Shown one piece after another: positions 1-8,220 of a stretch of DNA of 39,898 nucleotides. Both the position numbers and the translations under genes were made by a program. The notes under the pieces are model-generated. The model saw only the letters and a program-made list of their open reading frames with translations. It was not told the origin of the DNA and made no database searches. The stretch is taken from assembly GCA_013003425.1 (NCBI GenBank), contig JABDJB010000093.1, positions 1-39,898 on the forward strand. The letters run 5' to 3'. This DNA is from Gammaproteobacteria bacterium. GTDB taxonomy: Bacteria; Pseudomonadota; Gammaproteobacteria; Steroidobacterales; JABDKV01. Each line of letters opens with the position of its first letter. Position 1 is the stretch's first letter.

Positions 1-734
1 GGTTCGCCGTCCTGGTCATACGCATTCAGCTCCAGCTGGAAGTAGCCGGGTTCGCCATCGCCACCGCTGAAATCGCGCAGCGTGGTGCCGCCGACCTCGA
101 TGGCGTTGGCCAGAACCGTCCTGATCGACGCGGCCAGCTGCTGCATGCGCGGCAGGGCAATGCGTCCGGCAGCACGACGCGGGTTGATGCCGGCAAGCCA
201 CAGTGCCTCGCTGGCGTAGATGTTGCCGACGCCAACCACGATGCCGGCATTCATGATGTGTTGTTTGATTGCACCGCGGCGGCCGCTGGCACTGCGATGG
301 AGATAGTCTCCGTCAAATGCAGGGCCCAGCGGCTCCGGGCCAAGATTTTTCAGCAGCTTGTGGCGCAGTGGATCACGGCGGGTCCACAACAGAGCGCCGA
401 AACGACGCGGGTCGGTGAACCGCAGCAACACGCCGTTGTCGAAACTGATGTCGACATGGTCATGCTTGCGTGGCGTTGTTGCTTCGTTGAGCACCCGCCA
501 GCTGCCGGACATTCCCAGGTGTGCAATCAGCGTGCCGTGGTCGGTGCGTACCAGCAGGTATTTGGCACGCCGGTCCACAGCGCTGATCATCAGTCCGGGC
601 AACTCCCGCGGTAGCGCGGCAGATACCGGCCAACGCAGCTGGCGCTGCCGGATCTGGACCCGTTCTACCCGCGCACCCTCGATATGGGGCGCGATGCCGC
701 GGCGCGTTATTTCAACTTCCGGCAATTCAGGCAT
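1..734 (-). CDS. mutM: Formamidopyrimidine-DNA glycosylase, 3' end outside window
   Basis: Bifunctional base-excision repair enzyme that removes oxidised purines such as 8-oxoguanine and nicks the DNA. The protein begins MPELPEVE, whose proline after Met is the catalytic nucleophile and whose first Glu is catalytic. Lys58 in RRAKYLLV matches the conserved Lys57 of the mature family numbering. The helix-two-turn-helix region is visible as NAGIVVGVGNIYASEALW, followed by the GGTTLRDF segment. About 244 of the usual ~270 residues are present. The C-terminal zinc finger lies beyond the window edge, so this is a truncation by the window and not a broken gene. It is transcribed away from the desaturase gene at 890. 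Confidence 0.96.
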   Translation of the reverse strand, partial: MPELPEVEITRRGIAPHIEGARVERVQIRQRQLRWPVSAALPRELPGLMISAVDRRAKYLLVRTDHGTLIAHLGMSGSWRVLNEATTPRKHDHVDISFDNGVLLRFTDPRRFGALLWTRRDPLRHKLLKNLGPEPLGPAFDGDYLHRSASGRRGAIKQHIMNAGIVVGVGNIYASEALWLAGINPRRAAGRIALPRMQQLAASIRTVLANAIEVGGTTLRDFSGGDGEPGYFQLELNAYDQDGE

Positions 735-889
735 GGGCAATCGGCATAAAAGTGTGACCTGGGGCACAAAAGCCTGTGGTTTGGAGGGCTATAAAAGGTG
801 CCGTCAGGGATGAATTTTTCGATCTGGTTTGTCACAGACCGATAAGCTATATTTTCGGGCTCTCGCGCCCGCCATTTACAGGATACTCC

Positions 890-2056
890 ATGGACTACCT
901 TTCCGGATTGCTGCAGCTGAGCCCGCTGGGCCTGGTGATCGTCACCTTCATCATGTGCCAGCTTACCGTGGCAGCGGTGACGCTTTACCTGCACCGGGAC
1001 CAGTCACATCGTGGCCTCGAACTGCACCCGGCAGTGCGGCATTTCTGTCGTTTCTGGCTGTGGCTGACGACGGGTATCAATACCCGCGAATGGGTCGCCA
1101 TTCATCGCAAGCATCATGCTCATTGCGAGACGAAAGACGATCCGCACAGCCCGCAGGCACATGGATTGCGCAAGGTGCTGTTCCAGGGTGCCGAGCTCTA
1201 TCGCGAGGAAGCAAAAAACCAGGAAACGCTGGAGGTATACGGCCGCGGTACGCCGGATGACTGGATGGAGCGAAACCTGTACACCCGGCATTCCTACCTG
1301 GGCATCGTCATCTTGTTCGCGACAAACATCATCCTGTTTGGGCCGATTGGCATAACCATCGGCGCAATCCAGATGGCAACAATACCGTTCCTCGCTGCGG
1401 GAATTATCAACGGTATTGGTCACCACACCGGTTATCGTAATTTCGAGTGTGATGACGCGGCGACAAACGTCGTGCCGTGGGGCGTGTTCCTGGGCGGTGA
1501 GGAGCTGCACAACAATCATCACGCATTCCCGACCTCATCGAAGTTTTCGGTGCGGCGCTGGGAATTCGATATCGGCTGGCTTTACGTTACTGTGCTGCGC
1601 TTTTTCGGTTTGGTAAAGGTACGAAAAGTAGCGCCGGTTCCGGTGCTGGAGCCGGAGCATTCCAGCGTTGATCTGGACACGCTGAAGGCGGTCCTGGTAA
1701 ACCGGATGCATGTGTTGCGCGACTACACGCGCAGCGTCACAGTTCCCACGCTGCGGGCGGAAATCGCCGATTTGCCACAACGCCTGGGGCGCGGTGCGCG
1801 GCGCCTGATGGTGCGGCAGCCAAAGCTGCTGGACGATGCATCGAAGAGTCGTCTGAGCGAGCTGCTCGAGCGGAACCAGTCATTGCGTACGGTGCACGAA
1901 TACCGCGAGCGCCTGCGGGCGCTGTGGAGCAGTCGCAACATCAGTAACGAGAAATTGCTGGCACAGTTGCGGGAATGGGTAGCACAGGCGGAGGCCAGCG
2001 GCATTCGCGCGCTCGAGGAGTTTTCGGGCCGGCTGCGTTCGTACCAGATGGCCTGA
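890..2056 (+). CDS. DesA/DesB-like membrane fatty acid desaturase
   Basis: Membrane di-iron desaturase that probably introduces a cis double bond into saturated acyl chains (acyl-CoA or phospholipid). Three histidine boxes are visible: HRDQSH (residues 35-40), HRKHH (72-76) and HNNHH near residue 207, separated by hydrophobic segments. The start at 890 puts ATG about 8 bases after AGGA and gives 388 residues, close to the Pseudomonas-type enzymes. After the last box comes a ~120-residue soluble tail of charged helices (roughly 275-388), which I recall as typical of this proteobacterial subfamily; its helices look like those in the C-terminal part of some DDE transposases (from memory, unverified). 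Gene symbol withheld because desA and desB cannot be told apart here. Confidence 0.9.
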   Translation: MDYLSGLLQLSPLGLVIVTFIMCQLTVAAVTLYLHRDQSHRGLELHPAVRHFCRFWLWLTTGINTREWVAIHRKHHAHCETKDDPHSPQAHGLRKVLFQGAELYREEAKNQETLEVYGRGTPDDWMERNLYTRHSYLGIVILFATNIILFGPIGITIGAIQMATIPFLAAGIINGIGHHTGYRNFECDDAATNVVPWGVFLGGEELHNNHHAFPTSSKFSVRRWEFDIGWLYVTVLRFFGLVKVRKVAPVPVLEPEHSSVDLDTLKAVLVNRMHVLRDYTRSVTVPTLRAEIADLPQRLGRGARRLMVRQPKLLDDASKSRLSELLERNQSLRTVHEYRERLRALWSSRNISNEKLLAQLREWVAQAEASGIRALEEFSGRLRSYQMA

Positions 2057-2095
2057 CGATTGGCTTGCACAATTTCGCCACCTGTTAATAAAAAA

Positions 2096-2119
2096 GGGCA
2101 GCCACTGGCTGCCCTTTTT
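2096..2119. terminator. Rho-independent terminator, likely bidirectional
   Basis: An 8-bp perfect GC-rich stem (GGGCAGCC / GGCTGCCC) with a 3-base loop is followed by five T on the plus strand. It is preceded by a run of A, which becomes a T run on the minus strand. It sits between the converging desaturase and rpmG genes and can end both transcripts. Confidence 0.9.
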
Positions 2120-2145
2120 GTTATGCGGTCCTGAAGCCCGATCTG

Positions 2146-2310
2146 TTACTTGATCTTGGCTTCCTTGTACTTAACGTGTTTGCGTACACGCGGGTCGTAC
2201 TTCATCACTTCCATCTTCTCCGGGTGTAGCCGTTTGTTCTTGGTGGTCGTGTAGAAGTGGCCGGTGCCGGCTGACGATCTCAAACGAATTTTTTCGCGAC
2301 TGCTTGCCAT
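2146..2310 (-). CDS. rpmG: 50S ribosomal protein L33
   Basis: Small protein of the large ribosomal subunit. The 54-residue reading frame begins [13 protein letters not shown] and contains [13 protein letters not shown] and [22 protein letters not shown], the standard L33 pattern. It lacks the CXXC zinc-binding pairs, so it is the zinc-independent (C-) form. It lies 10 bases downstream of rpmB on the same strand, the usual rpmB-rpmG pair, and is too short for most default ORF cut-offs. Confidence 0.97.
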   Translation of the reverse strand: MASSREKIRLRSSAGTGHFYTTTKNKRLHPEKMEVMKYDPRVRKHVKYKEAKIK

Positions 2311-2320
2311 GATGTATACC

Positions 2321-2557
2321 TCAGACTTTCTGGCCGCGTGCGCGCAGGTCGGCCAGCACCTTGTCGATACCGTGTTTGTCGATCAGCCGCAGTCCCTTCG
2401 TCGAAAGGCGCAGTCTCACGTAGCGATTTTCGCTTTCAACCCAGATTCTGTGGGTATGCAGATTCGGCAGAAAACGCCGCCGCGTTCTGTTCTTTGCATG
2501 CGAGACGTTGTTACCGCTGGTCGGTTGTTTGCCGGTTATCTGGCAGACTCTGGACAT
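2321..2557 (-). CDS. rpmB: 50S ribosomal protein L28
   Basis: Large-subunit ribosomal protein, 78 residues. [29 protein letters not shown] is the canonical gammaproteobacterial N-terminus, and the C-terminal [22 protein letters not shown] helix is intact. It has an AGGA ribosome-binding site upstream and forms an operon with rpmG, driven by the promoter at 2614-2642. Confidence 0.98.
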   Translation of the reverse strand: MSRVCQITGKQPTSGNNVSHAKNRTRRRFLPNLHTHRIWVESENRYVRLRLSTKGLRLIDKHGIDKVLADLRARGQKV

Positions 2558-2613
2558 GACTGAATCCTAGAAAGTTTTTCAAATGCCGGCTGGCCCGGCC
2601 TGAAGAGCGGAAC

Positions 2614-2642
2614 TTTATACCAGCCGCGCCACAGGCTCGCAA
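2614..2642 (-). promoter_or_regulatory. Probable sigma-70 promoter of rpmB-rpmG
   Basis: Reading the minus strand, a TTGCGA -35 box (2642-2637) and a TATAAA -10 box (2619-2614) are separated by exactly 17 bases and lie about 55 bases upstream of the rpmB start. The position and spacing fit a strong housekeeping promoter. Assignment is by eye only. Confidence 0.6.
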
Positions 2643-2650
2643 GGACCCAT

Positions 2651-2688
2651 GGGGGCAGTACATGTTTATGCATACATGTACTGCCCCC
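2651..2688. repeat. REP-like palindrome, copy 1
   Basis: A perfect inverted repeat with 15-bp arms (GGGGGCAGTACATGT at 2651-2665 and its complement at 2674-2688) around an 8-base TTATGCAT centre. A near-identical copy lies at 32451-32488. The two differ by a matched pair of changes at position 5 of each arm (G-C here, A-T there) and one change at the centre. It sits between the rpmB promoter and the gene at 2844. No T run follows, so it is not a classic terminator. Confidence 0.9.
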
Positions 2689-2843
2689 TTTGGAAAGACT
2701 AACTATCTGAAAGGCAACATTATTATGTTAATCCTTGCGGAATCTCGTTTGCATTGGGGGGCTGTTGTCCTCTAGACTGTGGGACATCTGAACAAATCTG
2801 GTTCAAACGGACCGGCAACAACAAAACAACAGGAGACCAGCAA

Positions 2844-3431
2844 ATGGTCCGCAAACTCTCTTTCAGTGCCTTTTGGGCCACTATCCTTCTGGCATTCTCG
2901 ATCAATGCGCATGGCGCTCCGCTCGCCCTGACGATGGCCGACACGCCAGATATCGCAGTAGGCTTCATCACTGTCGAATATGCTGGTGGCAGCCTTTCGG
3001 CAAACGGTTTTGCGCTGTCATTTGACGGCAGCGACACGGATCCGGCCCTGGATATTGTCAACGGCCTGTTCACCCTGAATGCACAGATCGATTCCGCAGG
3101 TAATCTTGCGTCAGGTTCGCTGGTGGTCAGCGGAACCATCGGCTCGCAGTACAGCGGCACGCTCCTGACCGGTGACTTGACGGCCTTCGGATTTAACGAC
3201 AATCCAGCTGGCGATCCACTGGAGTTCCTGTTTTCTGTTACTGGTGGAGAGCTGGCCTCCTTATATGGGGCTGTCGGCGGGATTATCCTGGCTTCTTCAG
3301 GGTTCAGCGGAAGTTTCACGCACTTCTCCTCAACATCAGGCACGGCTGACGTGGCGGCAATACCAGTGCCTGCCGCAGTCTGGCTGATGCTGACAGCACT
3401 GGCTGGCTTGTCCGGTTTCCGCAACCGGTAA
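2844..3431 (+). CDS. Secreted protein with VPLPA-CTERM-type sorting signal
   Basis: A 195-residue exported protein of unknown role. It has an N-terminal signal peptide (MVRKLSFSAFWATILLAFS... cleaved near NAHGA). The body is rich in Gly, Ser, Thr and Asp. The C-terminus reads IPVPAAVWLMLTALAGLSGFRNR in pieces: a VP-x-PA motif, a hydrophobic helix and terminal arginines, the architecture of VPLPA/PEP-CTERM proteins that an exosortase processes for surface display or exopolysaccharide association. The start is set by AGGAGA about 6 bases before ATG. No exosortase gene is present in the window. The flanking regions hold only a palindrome upstream and a terminator downstream, so it is a single-gene unit. 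Confidence 0.8.
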   Translation: MVRKLSFSAFWATILLAFSINAHGAPLALTMADTPDIAVGFITVEYAGGSLSANGFALSFDGSDTDPALDIVNGLFTLNAQIDSAGNLASGSLVVSGTIGSQYSGTLLTGDLTAFGFNDNPAGDPLEFLFSVTGGELASLYGAVGGIILASSGFSGSFTHFSSTSGTADVAAIPVPAAVWLMLTALAGLSGFRNR

Positions 3432-3477
3432 AGACTGGCTGCATTCACTGCTGATTACCTACCAGCATACGAAGAAA

Positions 3478-3503
3478 AGCCCGGCAACAGCCGGGCTTTT
3501 TTT
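3478..3503. terminator. Rho-independent terminator, likely bidirectional
   Basis: An 8-bp stem AGCCCGGC / GCCGGGCT with an AACA loop is followed by seven T on the plus strand. On the minus strand it is followed by TTTTC. It lies between the VPLPA-type gene and the converging radC. Confidence 0.9.
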
Positions 3504-3509
3504 GTTCCG

Positions 3510-4184
3510 TCAGATCAGACCGCGCTCGGCGAAAGAAACACAGTCGCCCTCGCCGATAACAAAGTGATCGAGCACGCGGATATCGACCAGTGCCAGCGCG
3601 TCGCGCAGCCGGCGGGTAATGATCTCGTCGGCATGACTTGGCTCGGCAACGCCACTTGGGTGGTTGTGCGCGAGTATGAGTGCCGCCGCATTACGCTCCA
3701 GCGCCAGCTTGACCACCTCGCGCGGGTAGACGCTGGCACCGTCGATGGTGCCGCGAAACAACTCCTCAAAACTGATCACCCGGTTGCGATTGTCCAGCAG
3801 CAGGCAACAGAACACCTCGTGCGGCAGGTCGCGTAGCCGGGCGTGCAGGAAGCGACGCGTCGCACGCGGGCTGGTAAGGGCATCGGGCCGGTCGAGTGTT
3901 TCGCGCAGGTTGCGGCGCACGATTTCGACCGCGGCCTGCAGCTGGCACCAGCGGGCCGGCCCCAGTCCGCGCACGCTGCAGGCTTCGGCGCGTGGCGCGG
4001 TGAGCAGTTCGCGCAGCGTATTAAACCGTTCCAGCAAGGCGTGCGCGAGGTCCAGCGCGGTGGCGCCACGCACGCCGCTGCCCAGCAGTATTGCCAGCAA
4101 CTCGGCATCCGAAAGTGCCCGCGAACCGCGTGCCAGCAGTCGCTCGCGCGGCCGCTCACTGCGCGGCCAGTCGGTGATGGTCAT
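3510..4184 (-). CDS. radC: RadC family JAMM/MPN-domain protein
   Basis: The family is named for a supposed role in DNA repair, but its biochemical function is not settled. The 224-residue frame starts at [20 protein letters not shown], followed by a helix-hairpin-helix-like region ([18 protein letters not shown]) and a C-terminal JAMM metal-binding motif with HNHPSG and a downstream Asp. It lies divergent from coaBC, the common gammaproteobacterial arrangement. Longer in-frame starts run into the coaBC leader and lack family similarity, so the ATG at 4184 is preferred. Confidence 0.95.
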   Translation of the reverse strand: MTITDWPRSERPRERLLARGSRALSDAELLAILLGSGVRGATALDLAHALLERFNTLRELLTAPRAEACSVRGLGPARWCQLQAAVEIVRRNLRETLDRPDALTSPRATRRFLHARLRDLPHEVFCCLLLDNRNRVISFEELFRGTIDGASVYPREVVKLALERNAAALILAHNHPSGVAEPSHADEIITRRLRDALALVDIRVLDHFVIGEGDCVSFAERGLI

Positions 4185-4290
4185 GCGACGTTCCCTGTGC
4201 AGGTACCGCCGACACTGTCCCACGGTGCGACAGGAGGAACAATGCCGCACAAGGCCGTAAACTATGTGGATATTGCGCTTGGAGAGAACC

Positions 4291-5541
4291 ATGACCGATA
4301 CGGGTCTGCAGGGCCGGAAGATCTTGCTTGGCGTCACCGGTGGTATCGCTGCTTACAAGGCGATCGAGCTGGTACGCCGGCTGCGTGAGCAGGGCGCTGC
4401 TGTGCGTGTGGTAATGACGGCCGGTGCCAAACACTTTGTCACGGCGCAGTCGTTCCAGGCAGTTTCCGGCGAGGCAGTACGTGACGACCTGTGGGATGCC
4501 GAGGCCGAAGCCGCAATGGGTCACATCGAGCTGGCACGCTGGGCCGACCAGGTTGTGATCGCACCGGCAACGGCCGACTTCATGGCGCGTCTGGCTGCCG
4601 GCATGGCCGGTGATCTGCTCAGCACGTTGTGCCTGGCGACCGCCGCGCCGGTGAGTCTCGCGCCGGCAATGAACCGCCAGATGTGGGCGAACGCGGCCAC
4701 GCAGGACAATGCGCAACTGCTGCAGCGTCGCGGCATTCGCCTGATCGGGCCGGCGACCGGCGACCAGGCCTGTGGCGAAGTCGGGCCCGGCCGGATGGCA
4801 GAGCCTGAGGACATCGTAGCGGCCCTGCTGGCGGAACGTCCGGGCAGGCTGGCCGGTCTGCTGGCCGGCAGGCACGTCCTGCTTACCGCCGGGCCTACAC
4901 ACGAACGCATAGACCCGGTGCGCTATATCAGCAATCACAGCAGCGGAAAGATGGGCTTTGCGATCGCCCGTGCAGCGGCCGCCGCAGGTGCGCGGGTGAC
5001 ACTGGTGGCCGGGCCGGTACAACTGGCCACGCCACCTGGTGTCGAGCGCATCGATGTCGAGAGTGCCGCGCAAATGCACCGTGCCGTCCATGCCGCGGTC
5101 GATGCGGCAGATATTTTCATCGCTACGGCAGCTGTCGCCGATTACCGGCCGGCGGCAACCGCGGCGCACAAGCTGAAAAAAGACGGCCAGGCAATGAGCC
5201 TCAACCTCGAGCAAACGACGGACATACTCGCCAGCGTCGCAGTGCTGCCCGATGCGCCGTACACGGTTGGCTTCGCCGCCGAGACGCATGACGTCGAGCG
5301 TTACGCGCGCGAAAAACTGGCAAAAAAGAAAGTCGACCTGGTGGTGGCAAATCGCGTTGGCGAGGAGGGCGGCAGGACTATTGGTTTTGGCGCCGACGAC
5401 AACGAAGTTACCGTGTTGTGGTCGGATGGTATGCAGCAGTTACCACGGGCCAGCAAATTTGCTATCGCCTTTGACCTGGTAGAAATCATTGCCGCACGGC
5501 TCGGGCAGCACGGCGGGCACAGGAGCAACCGCAGTGCGTGA
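4291..5541 (+). CDS. coaBC: Phosphopantothenoylcysteine decarboxylase / phosphopantothenate-cysteine ligase
   Basis: Bifunctional coenzyme A biosynthesis enzyme that joins cysteine to 4'-phosphopantothenate and then decarboxylates the product. The N-terminal CoaC flavoprotein domain shows [11 protein letters not shown], the active-site His in [19 protein letters not shown], and Cys in [10 protein letters not shown]. The C-terminal CoaB domain shows [17 protein letters not shown] and HSSGKMG. It is 416 residues, a normal length. The ATG at 4291 follows GGAGAG by 4 bases. The stop overlaps the dut start, so the two are co-translated. Confidence 0.97.
   Translation: MTDTGLQGRKILLGVTGGIAAYKAIELVRRLREQGAAVRVVMTAGAKHFVTAQSFQAVSGEAVRDDLWDAEAEAAMGHIELARWADQVVIAPATADFMARLAAGMAGDLLSTLCLATAAPVSLAPAMNRQMWANAATQDNAQLLQRRGIRLIGPATGDQACGEVGPGRMAEPEDIVAALLAERPGRLAGLLAGRHVLLTAGPTHERIDPVRYISNHSSGKMGFAIARAAAAAGARVTLVAGPVQLATPPGVERIDVESAAQMHRAVHAAVDAADIFIATAAVADYRPAATAAHKLKKDGQAMSLNLEQTTDILASVAVLPDAPYTVGFAAETHDVERYAREKLAKKKVDLVVANRVGEEGGRTIGFGADDNEVTVLWSDGMQQLPRASKFAIAFDLVEIIAARLGQHGGHRSNRSA
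5521..5525 (+). promoter_or_regulatory. Ribosome-binding site deciding the dut start
   Basis: AGGAG inside the 3' end of coaBC, 8 bases before the GTG at 5534. It supports GTG initiation of dut over the two downstream ATG codons. Confidence 0.7.
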
Positions 5542-5989
5542 AATCATGATGCGTATACTCGACCCGCGAATCGGGCGCGACTACGAGGTGCCAACGCACG
5601 CAACGCAAGGTTCCGCGGGGATTGACCTGCGTGCCTGTATCGATGCCGATGTCACGCTCGCGCCCGGCGAGACAGAGCTTATCCCGACCGGCATTGCTAT
5701 CCATATTGGCGACAACGGTCTCGCTGCTATGCTGCTGCCACGCTCCGGGCTAGGGCACAAACACGGCATCGTGCTGGGAAACCTGGTCGGGCTGATCGAC
5801 TCGGATTACCAGGGCCAGATCTATGTTTCCTGCTGGAATCGTGGCACGGCAGCGTTCACTATCGAGCCCGGCGAACGGATTGCCCAGATGGTCTTTGTGC
5901 CGGTGGTTCAGGTCCGGCTGGAAGTGGTGGACGAATTTGAAGCCAGCGAACGCGGTGCCGGCGGTTTCGGTCACTCAGGGCGTCGCTGA
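5534..5989 (+). CDS. dut: Deoxyuridine 5'-triphosphate nucleotidohydrolase
   Basis: Trimeric dUTPase that hydrolyses dUTP to dUMP and pyrophosphate, keeping uracil out of DNA and feeding dTMP synthesis. All five motifs are recognisable: [35 protein letters not shown] and the C-terminal [10 protein letters not shown] arm. I prefer a GTG start at 5534: AGGAG at 5521-5525 lies 8 bases upstream, whereas the ATGs at 5546 and 5549 are too far from it. This makes an 8-base overlap with coaBC. The 3' end overlaps the converging DUF4124 gene by 15 bases. Confidence 0.97.
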   Translation: MREIMMRILDPRIGRDYEVPTHATQGSAGIDLRACIDADVTLAPGETELIPTGIAIHIGDNGLAAMLLPRSGLGHKHGIVLGNLVGLIDSDYQGQIYVSCWNRGTAAFTIEPGERIAQMVFVPVVQVRLEVVDEFEASERGAGGFGHSGRR

Positions 5990-6628
5990 CGCCATTTCCT
6001 GCTGTTCTTTCAGCATCCTGAACCGCGTCAGGTCTGTTTCGAAGCGGGTCCGCAGCGCCGCCTGCTGGCTACGCAGGGCGCTCAGCGAGTTCATGTGCTC
6101 GGTCATGGCATTTTCGGTGAACACGATGTGCTCCGCCAGTTCTTCAGGCAGTGGCGGCAGATCTGAGTCAGGGTTGTAAGGGAAGTTGTATTTTGAAGCC
6201 TCGGCTTCGAGCTCATCCCACTCCCTGCGCAGGTTTTCCAGGTAGTGCCGGGTGACACCGACACGCGCCTCGATAGCCAGGATACGACGATCACGCAGCA
6301 TCTCGATTTCTTCGGCAGACAGGTACGTGTCCATCAAAACGCGATCACGTTCGGCCTGTTCTTTTGCCAGTTTCCTCTGGCGTTCCTGTTCTGCGGCAGC
6401 AGCGGCCATCGCATTGAGTTCGTCGATGGTCTTTTGCCGGTCGAGCACTTTGACGGTGACACCCTGGCGGTTGAGCACGTGACGCTCGTTGCGGCTGGCC
6501 TCGGCTGGAACCGCGTCGCCGTAATGCACCACGCCGTTTTCGTCGACCCACTTGTACAGGTTGTCGGCGACAGCCGATGCGCCTGACGCCAGCAGGAGGC
6601 AGGCAATTAATGTGATTCGAACGCTCAT
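5975..6628 (-). CDS. DUF4124-domain exported coiled-coil protein
   Basis: Protein of 217 residues with a signal peptide ([21 protein letters not shown]). Next comes a DUF4124-type segment, [19 protein letters not shown], whose W-D-x-G-x-x-H-Y-x-D pattern is typical. From about residue 65 onward it is a long charged helix or coiled coil. Function unknown; the domain is common in proteobacterial periplasmic proteins. Its end overlaps that of dut on the other strand by 15 bases, with no terminator in between. Confidence 0.85.
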   Translation of the reverse strand: MSVRITLIACLLLASGASAVADNLYKWVDENGVVHYGDAVPAEASRNERHVLNRQGVTVKVLDRQKTIDELNAMAAAAAEQERQRKLAKEQAERDRVLMDTYLSAEEIEMLRDRRILAIEARVGVTRHYLENLRREWDELEAEASKYNFPYNPDSDLPPLPEELAEHIVFTENAMTEHMNSLSALRSQQAALRTRFETDLTRFRMLKEQQEMASATP

Positions 6629-6707
6629 ATGGTTAATAGTAATAGCATAGTAGTTAGACCTGCCGCCGTGATGAAGTTCTCAGCGGCCCCTGGCGGCGCA
6701 CAATCGT

Positions 6708-7358
6708 TCACACACCATAATCCTGCCGGTAGGCTTCCATTGCCGGCAAATGCTCGCGCAAGTGGCTGTCTGAGCCCAGCAGGGCGATCAGATCGCCAAG
6801 AGAAGCGATGCTGGCCACCGGTGTACCCAGCTCGGCACCGAGCTCCTCCACGGCCGACCTGGGGCCCGCCCCGCGCTCCTGGCGATCGAGCGCCAGCACT
6901 ACCGCGGCGACCTCGGCGCCGGCGGTCCGGATCAACTCCACCGCTTGACGCACTGCAGTACCGGCGGTGATGACGTCGTCGAGAATAATCACTCGCCCGG
7001 CCAGCGGAGCGCCAACTATGGCGCCGCCTTCGCCATGCGATTTGGCTTCCTTGCGGTTGTAGGCGAACGCGGTATCGAGATCGTGGTGGTCAGCGAGCGC
7101 GGCTGCCGTAACCGCGACGAGGGGTATGCCCTTGTAGGCCGGGCCAAACAACATATCGAACTCCAGATCGGTTGCCAGCACGGTTTCGGCATAGAAACGC
7201 CCCAGGGCGGCGACCGCCCGGCCAGTGCTGAAAACACCGGCGTTGAAGAAATACGGGCTTTGCCGGCCTGACTTCAAAGTAAAGCTGCCAAAACGCAGGG
7301 CGCCCAGTTCGATAGCCAGGCGCAGGAATTGCTGCTGGTAACCATTCACACCGCTCAT
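6708..7358 (-). CDS. pyrE: Orotate phosphoribosyltransferase
   Basis: Converts orotate and PRPP to orotidine 5'-monophosphate in pyrimidine synthesis. The 216-residue frame has the family start (QQQFLRLAIELGALRFGSFTLKSGRQSPYFFNAG), the PRPP-binding motif VIILDDVITAGTA and the flexible-loop region RKEAKSHGEGG. The ATG at 7358 gives normal length; an upstream in-frame start would add 33 residues running into the exonuclease gene. It is divergent from that gene with about 50 bases between. Confidence 0.97.
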   Translation of the reverse strand: MSGVNGYQQQFLRLAIELGALRFGSFTLKSGRQSPYFFNAGVFSTGRAVAALGRFYAETVLATDLEFDMLFGPAYKGIPLVAVTAAALADHHDLDTAFAYNRKEAKSHGEGGAIVGAPLAGRVIILDDVITAGTAVRQAVELIRTAGAEVAAVVLALDRQERGAGPRSAVEELGAELGTPVASIASLGDLIALLGSDSHLREHLPAMEAYRQDYGV

Positions 7359-7407
7359 GCCGGTATCATAACGAACCATAAATCTCGCAGCAGGAAATGC
7401 GGCAATT

Positions 7408-8220
7408 GTGCGAATAATTACGGTCAATGTGAATGGCATCCGCGCCGCTGCGCGCAAGGGGTTTTTCAGCTGGATGACGCGGCAAAAGGCCGACGTGGTG
7501 TGCCTGCAGGAAACCCGGGCTGCTCCGGACCAGATTGAAGACCGCGTCTTTCATCCGCCGAGCTTTCAGAACTTTTATCATCCGGCGCAGCGGCGCGGTT
7601 ACAGCGGTGTGGCCATCTACACCCGCCATGAACCCGATGCGGTGATCGAGGGCTTTGCCCGTGCCGCGTCGGCGAAGTCGCCAGGTTGGCAGGAGTTCGA
7701 CGACGAGGGTCGCTATCTCGAGGCCCGCTTTGGCAACCTCAGCGTGGTGTCGCTTTATGCGCCGTCCGGTTCGTCGCACGAAGACCGGCAGGCGGCGAAA
7801 TTTCGTTTTCTCGAATTGTTCATGCCGCTGCTGCGGCGGTTTCGTCGCCAGCGGCGCGAGTATGTTATTTGCGGCGACTGGAATATTGCCCATAAGAAAA
7901 TTGACCTGAAAAACTGGCGTTCCAATCAGAAGAACTCGGGTTTTCTTCCCGAAGAGCGGGCGTGGATGGATGAGTTGTTCGGGCCGGCCGGTTTTGTCGA
8001 CGCCTTTCGCCAGGTCGATGAACGTGATGAGCAATACACCTGGTGGTCCAACCGGGGGCGCGCGTGGGATAACAACGTCGGCTGGCGCATTGACTACCAG
8101 GTGGCGACACCGGGGATCGGCAATAGCGCAAGAAGTGCGCGTATCTACCGGCGCAAACGCTTTTCCGATCATGCGCCGCTCATCATTGACTACGACTACG
8201 AGCTGGGCTCCGGACGTTGA
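7408..8220 (+). CDS. Exodeoxyribonuclease III family AP endonuclease
   Basis: Probable apurinic/apyrimidinic endonuclease and 3'-5' exonuclease of the xth/exoA family. Metal and catalytic motifs are present: NVNGIRAA, the metal-binding Glu in LQETR, YAPSG, GDWNIAHKKIDL, and the catalytic WRIDYQ and SDHAPLIIDY near the C-terminus. It is 270 residues. The start is GTG with AGGAA about 12 bases upstream. Its stop overlaps the TTG start of the ampG-like gene. Confidence 0.94.
   Translation: MRIITVNVNGIRAAARKGFFSWMTRQKADVVCLQETRAAPDQIEDRVFHPPSFQNFYHPAQRRGYSGVAIYTRHEPDAVIEGFARAASAKSPGWQEFDDEGRYLEARFGNLSVVSLYAPSGSSHEDRQAAKFRFLELFMPLLRRFRRQRREYVICGDWNIAHKKIDLKNWRSNQKNSGFLPEERAWMDELFGPAGFVDAFRQVDERDEQYTWWSNRGRAWDNNVGWRIDYQVATPGIGNSARSARIYRRKRFSDHAPLIIDYDYELGSGR

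Noticed and set aside
4156-5289. 377-codon frame antisense to coaBC
   Set aside because: Shadow frame of a strong coaBC coding signal, His/Arg/Gly-rich, no domain.
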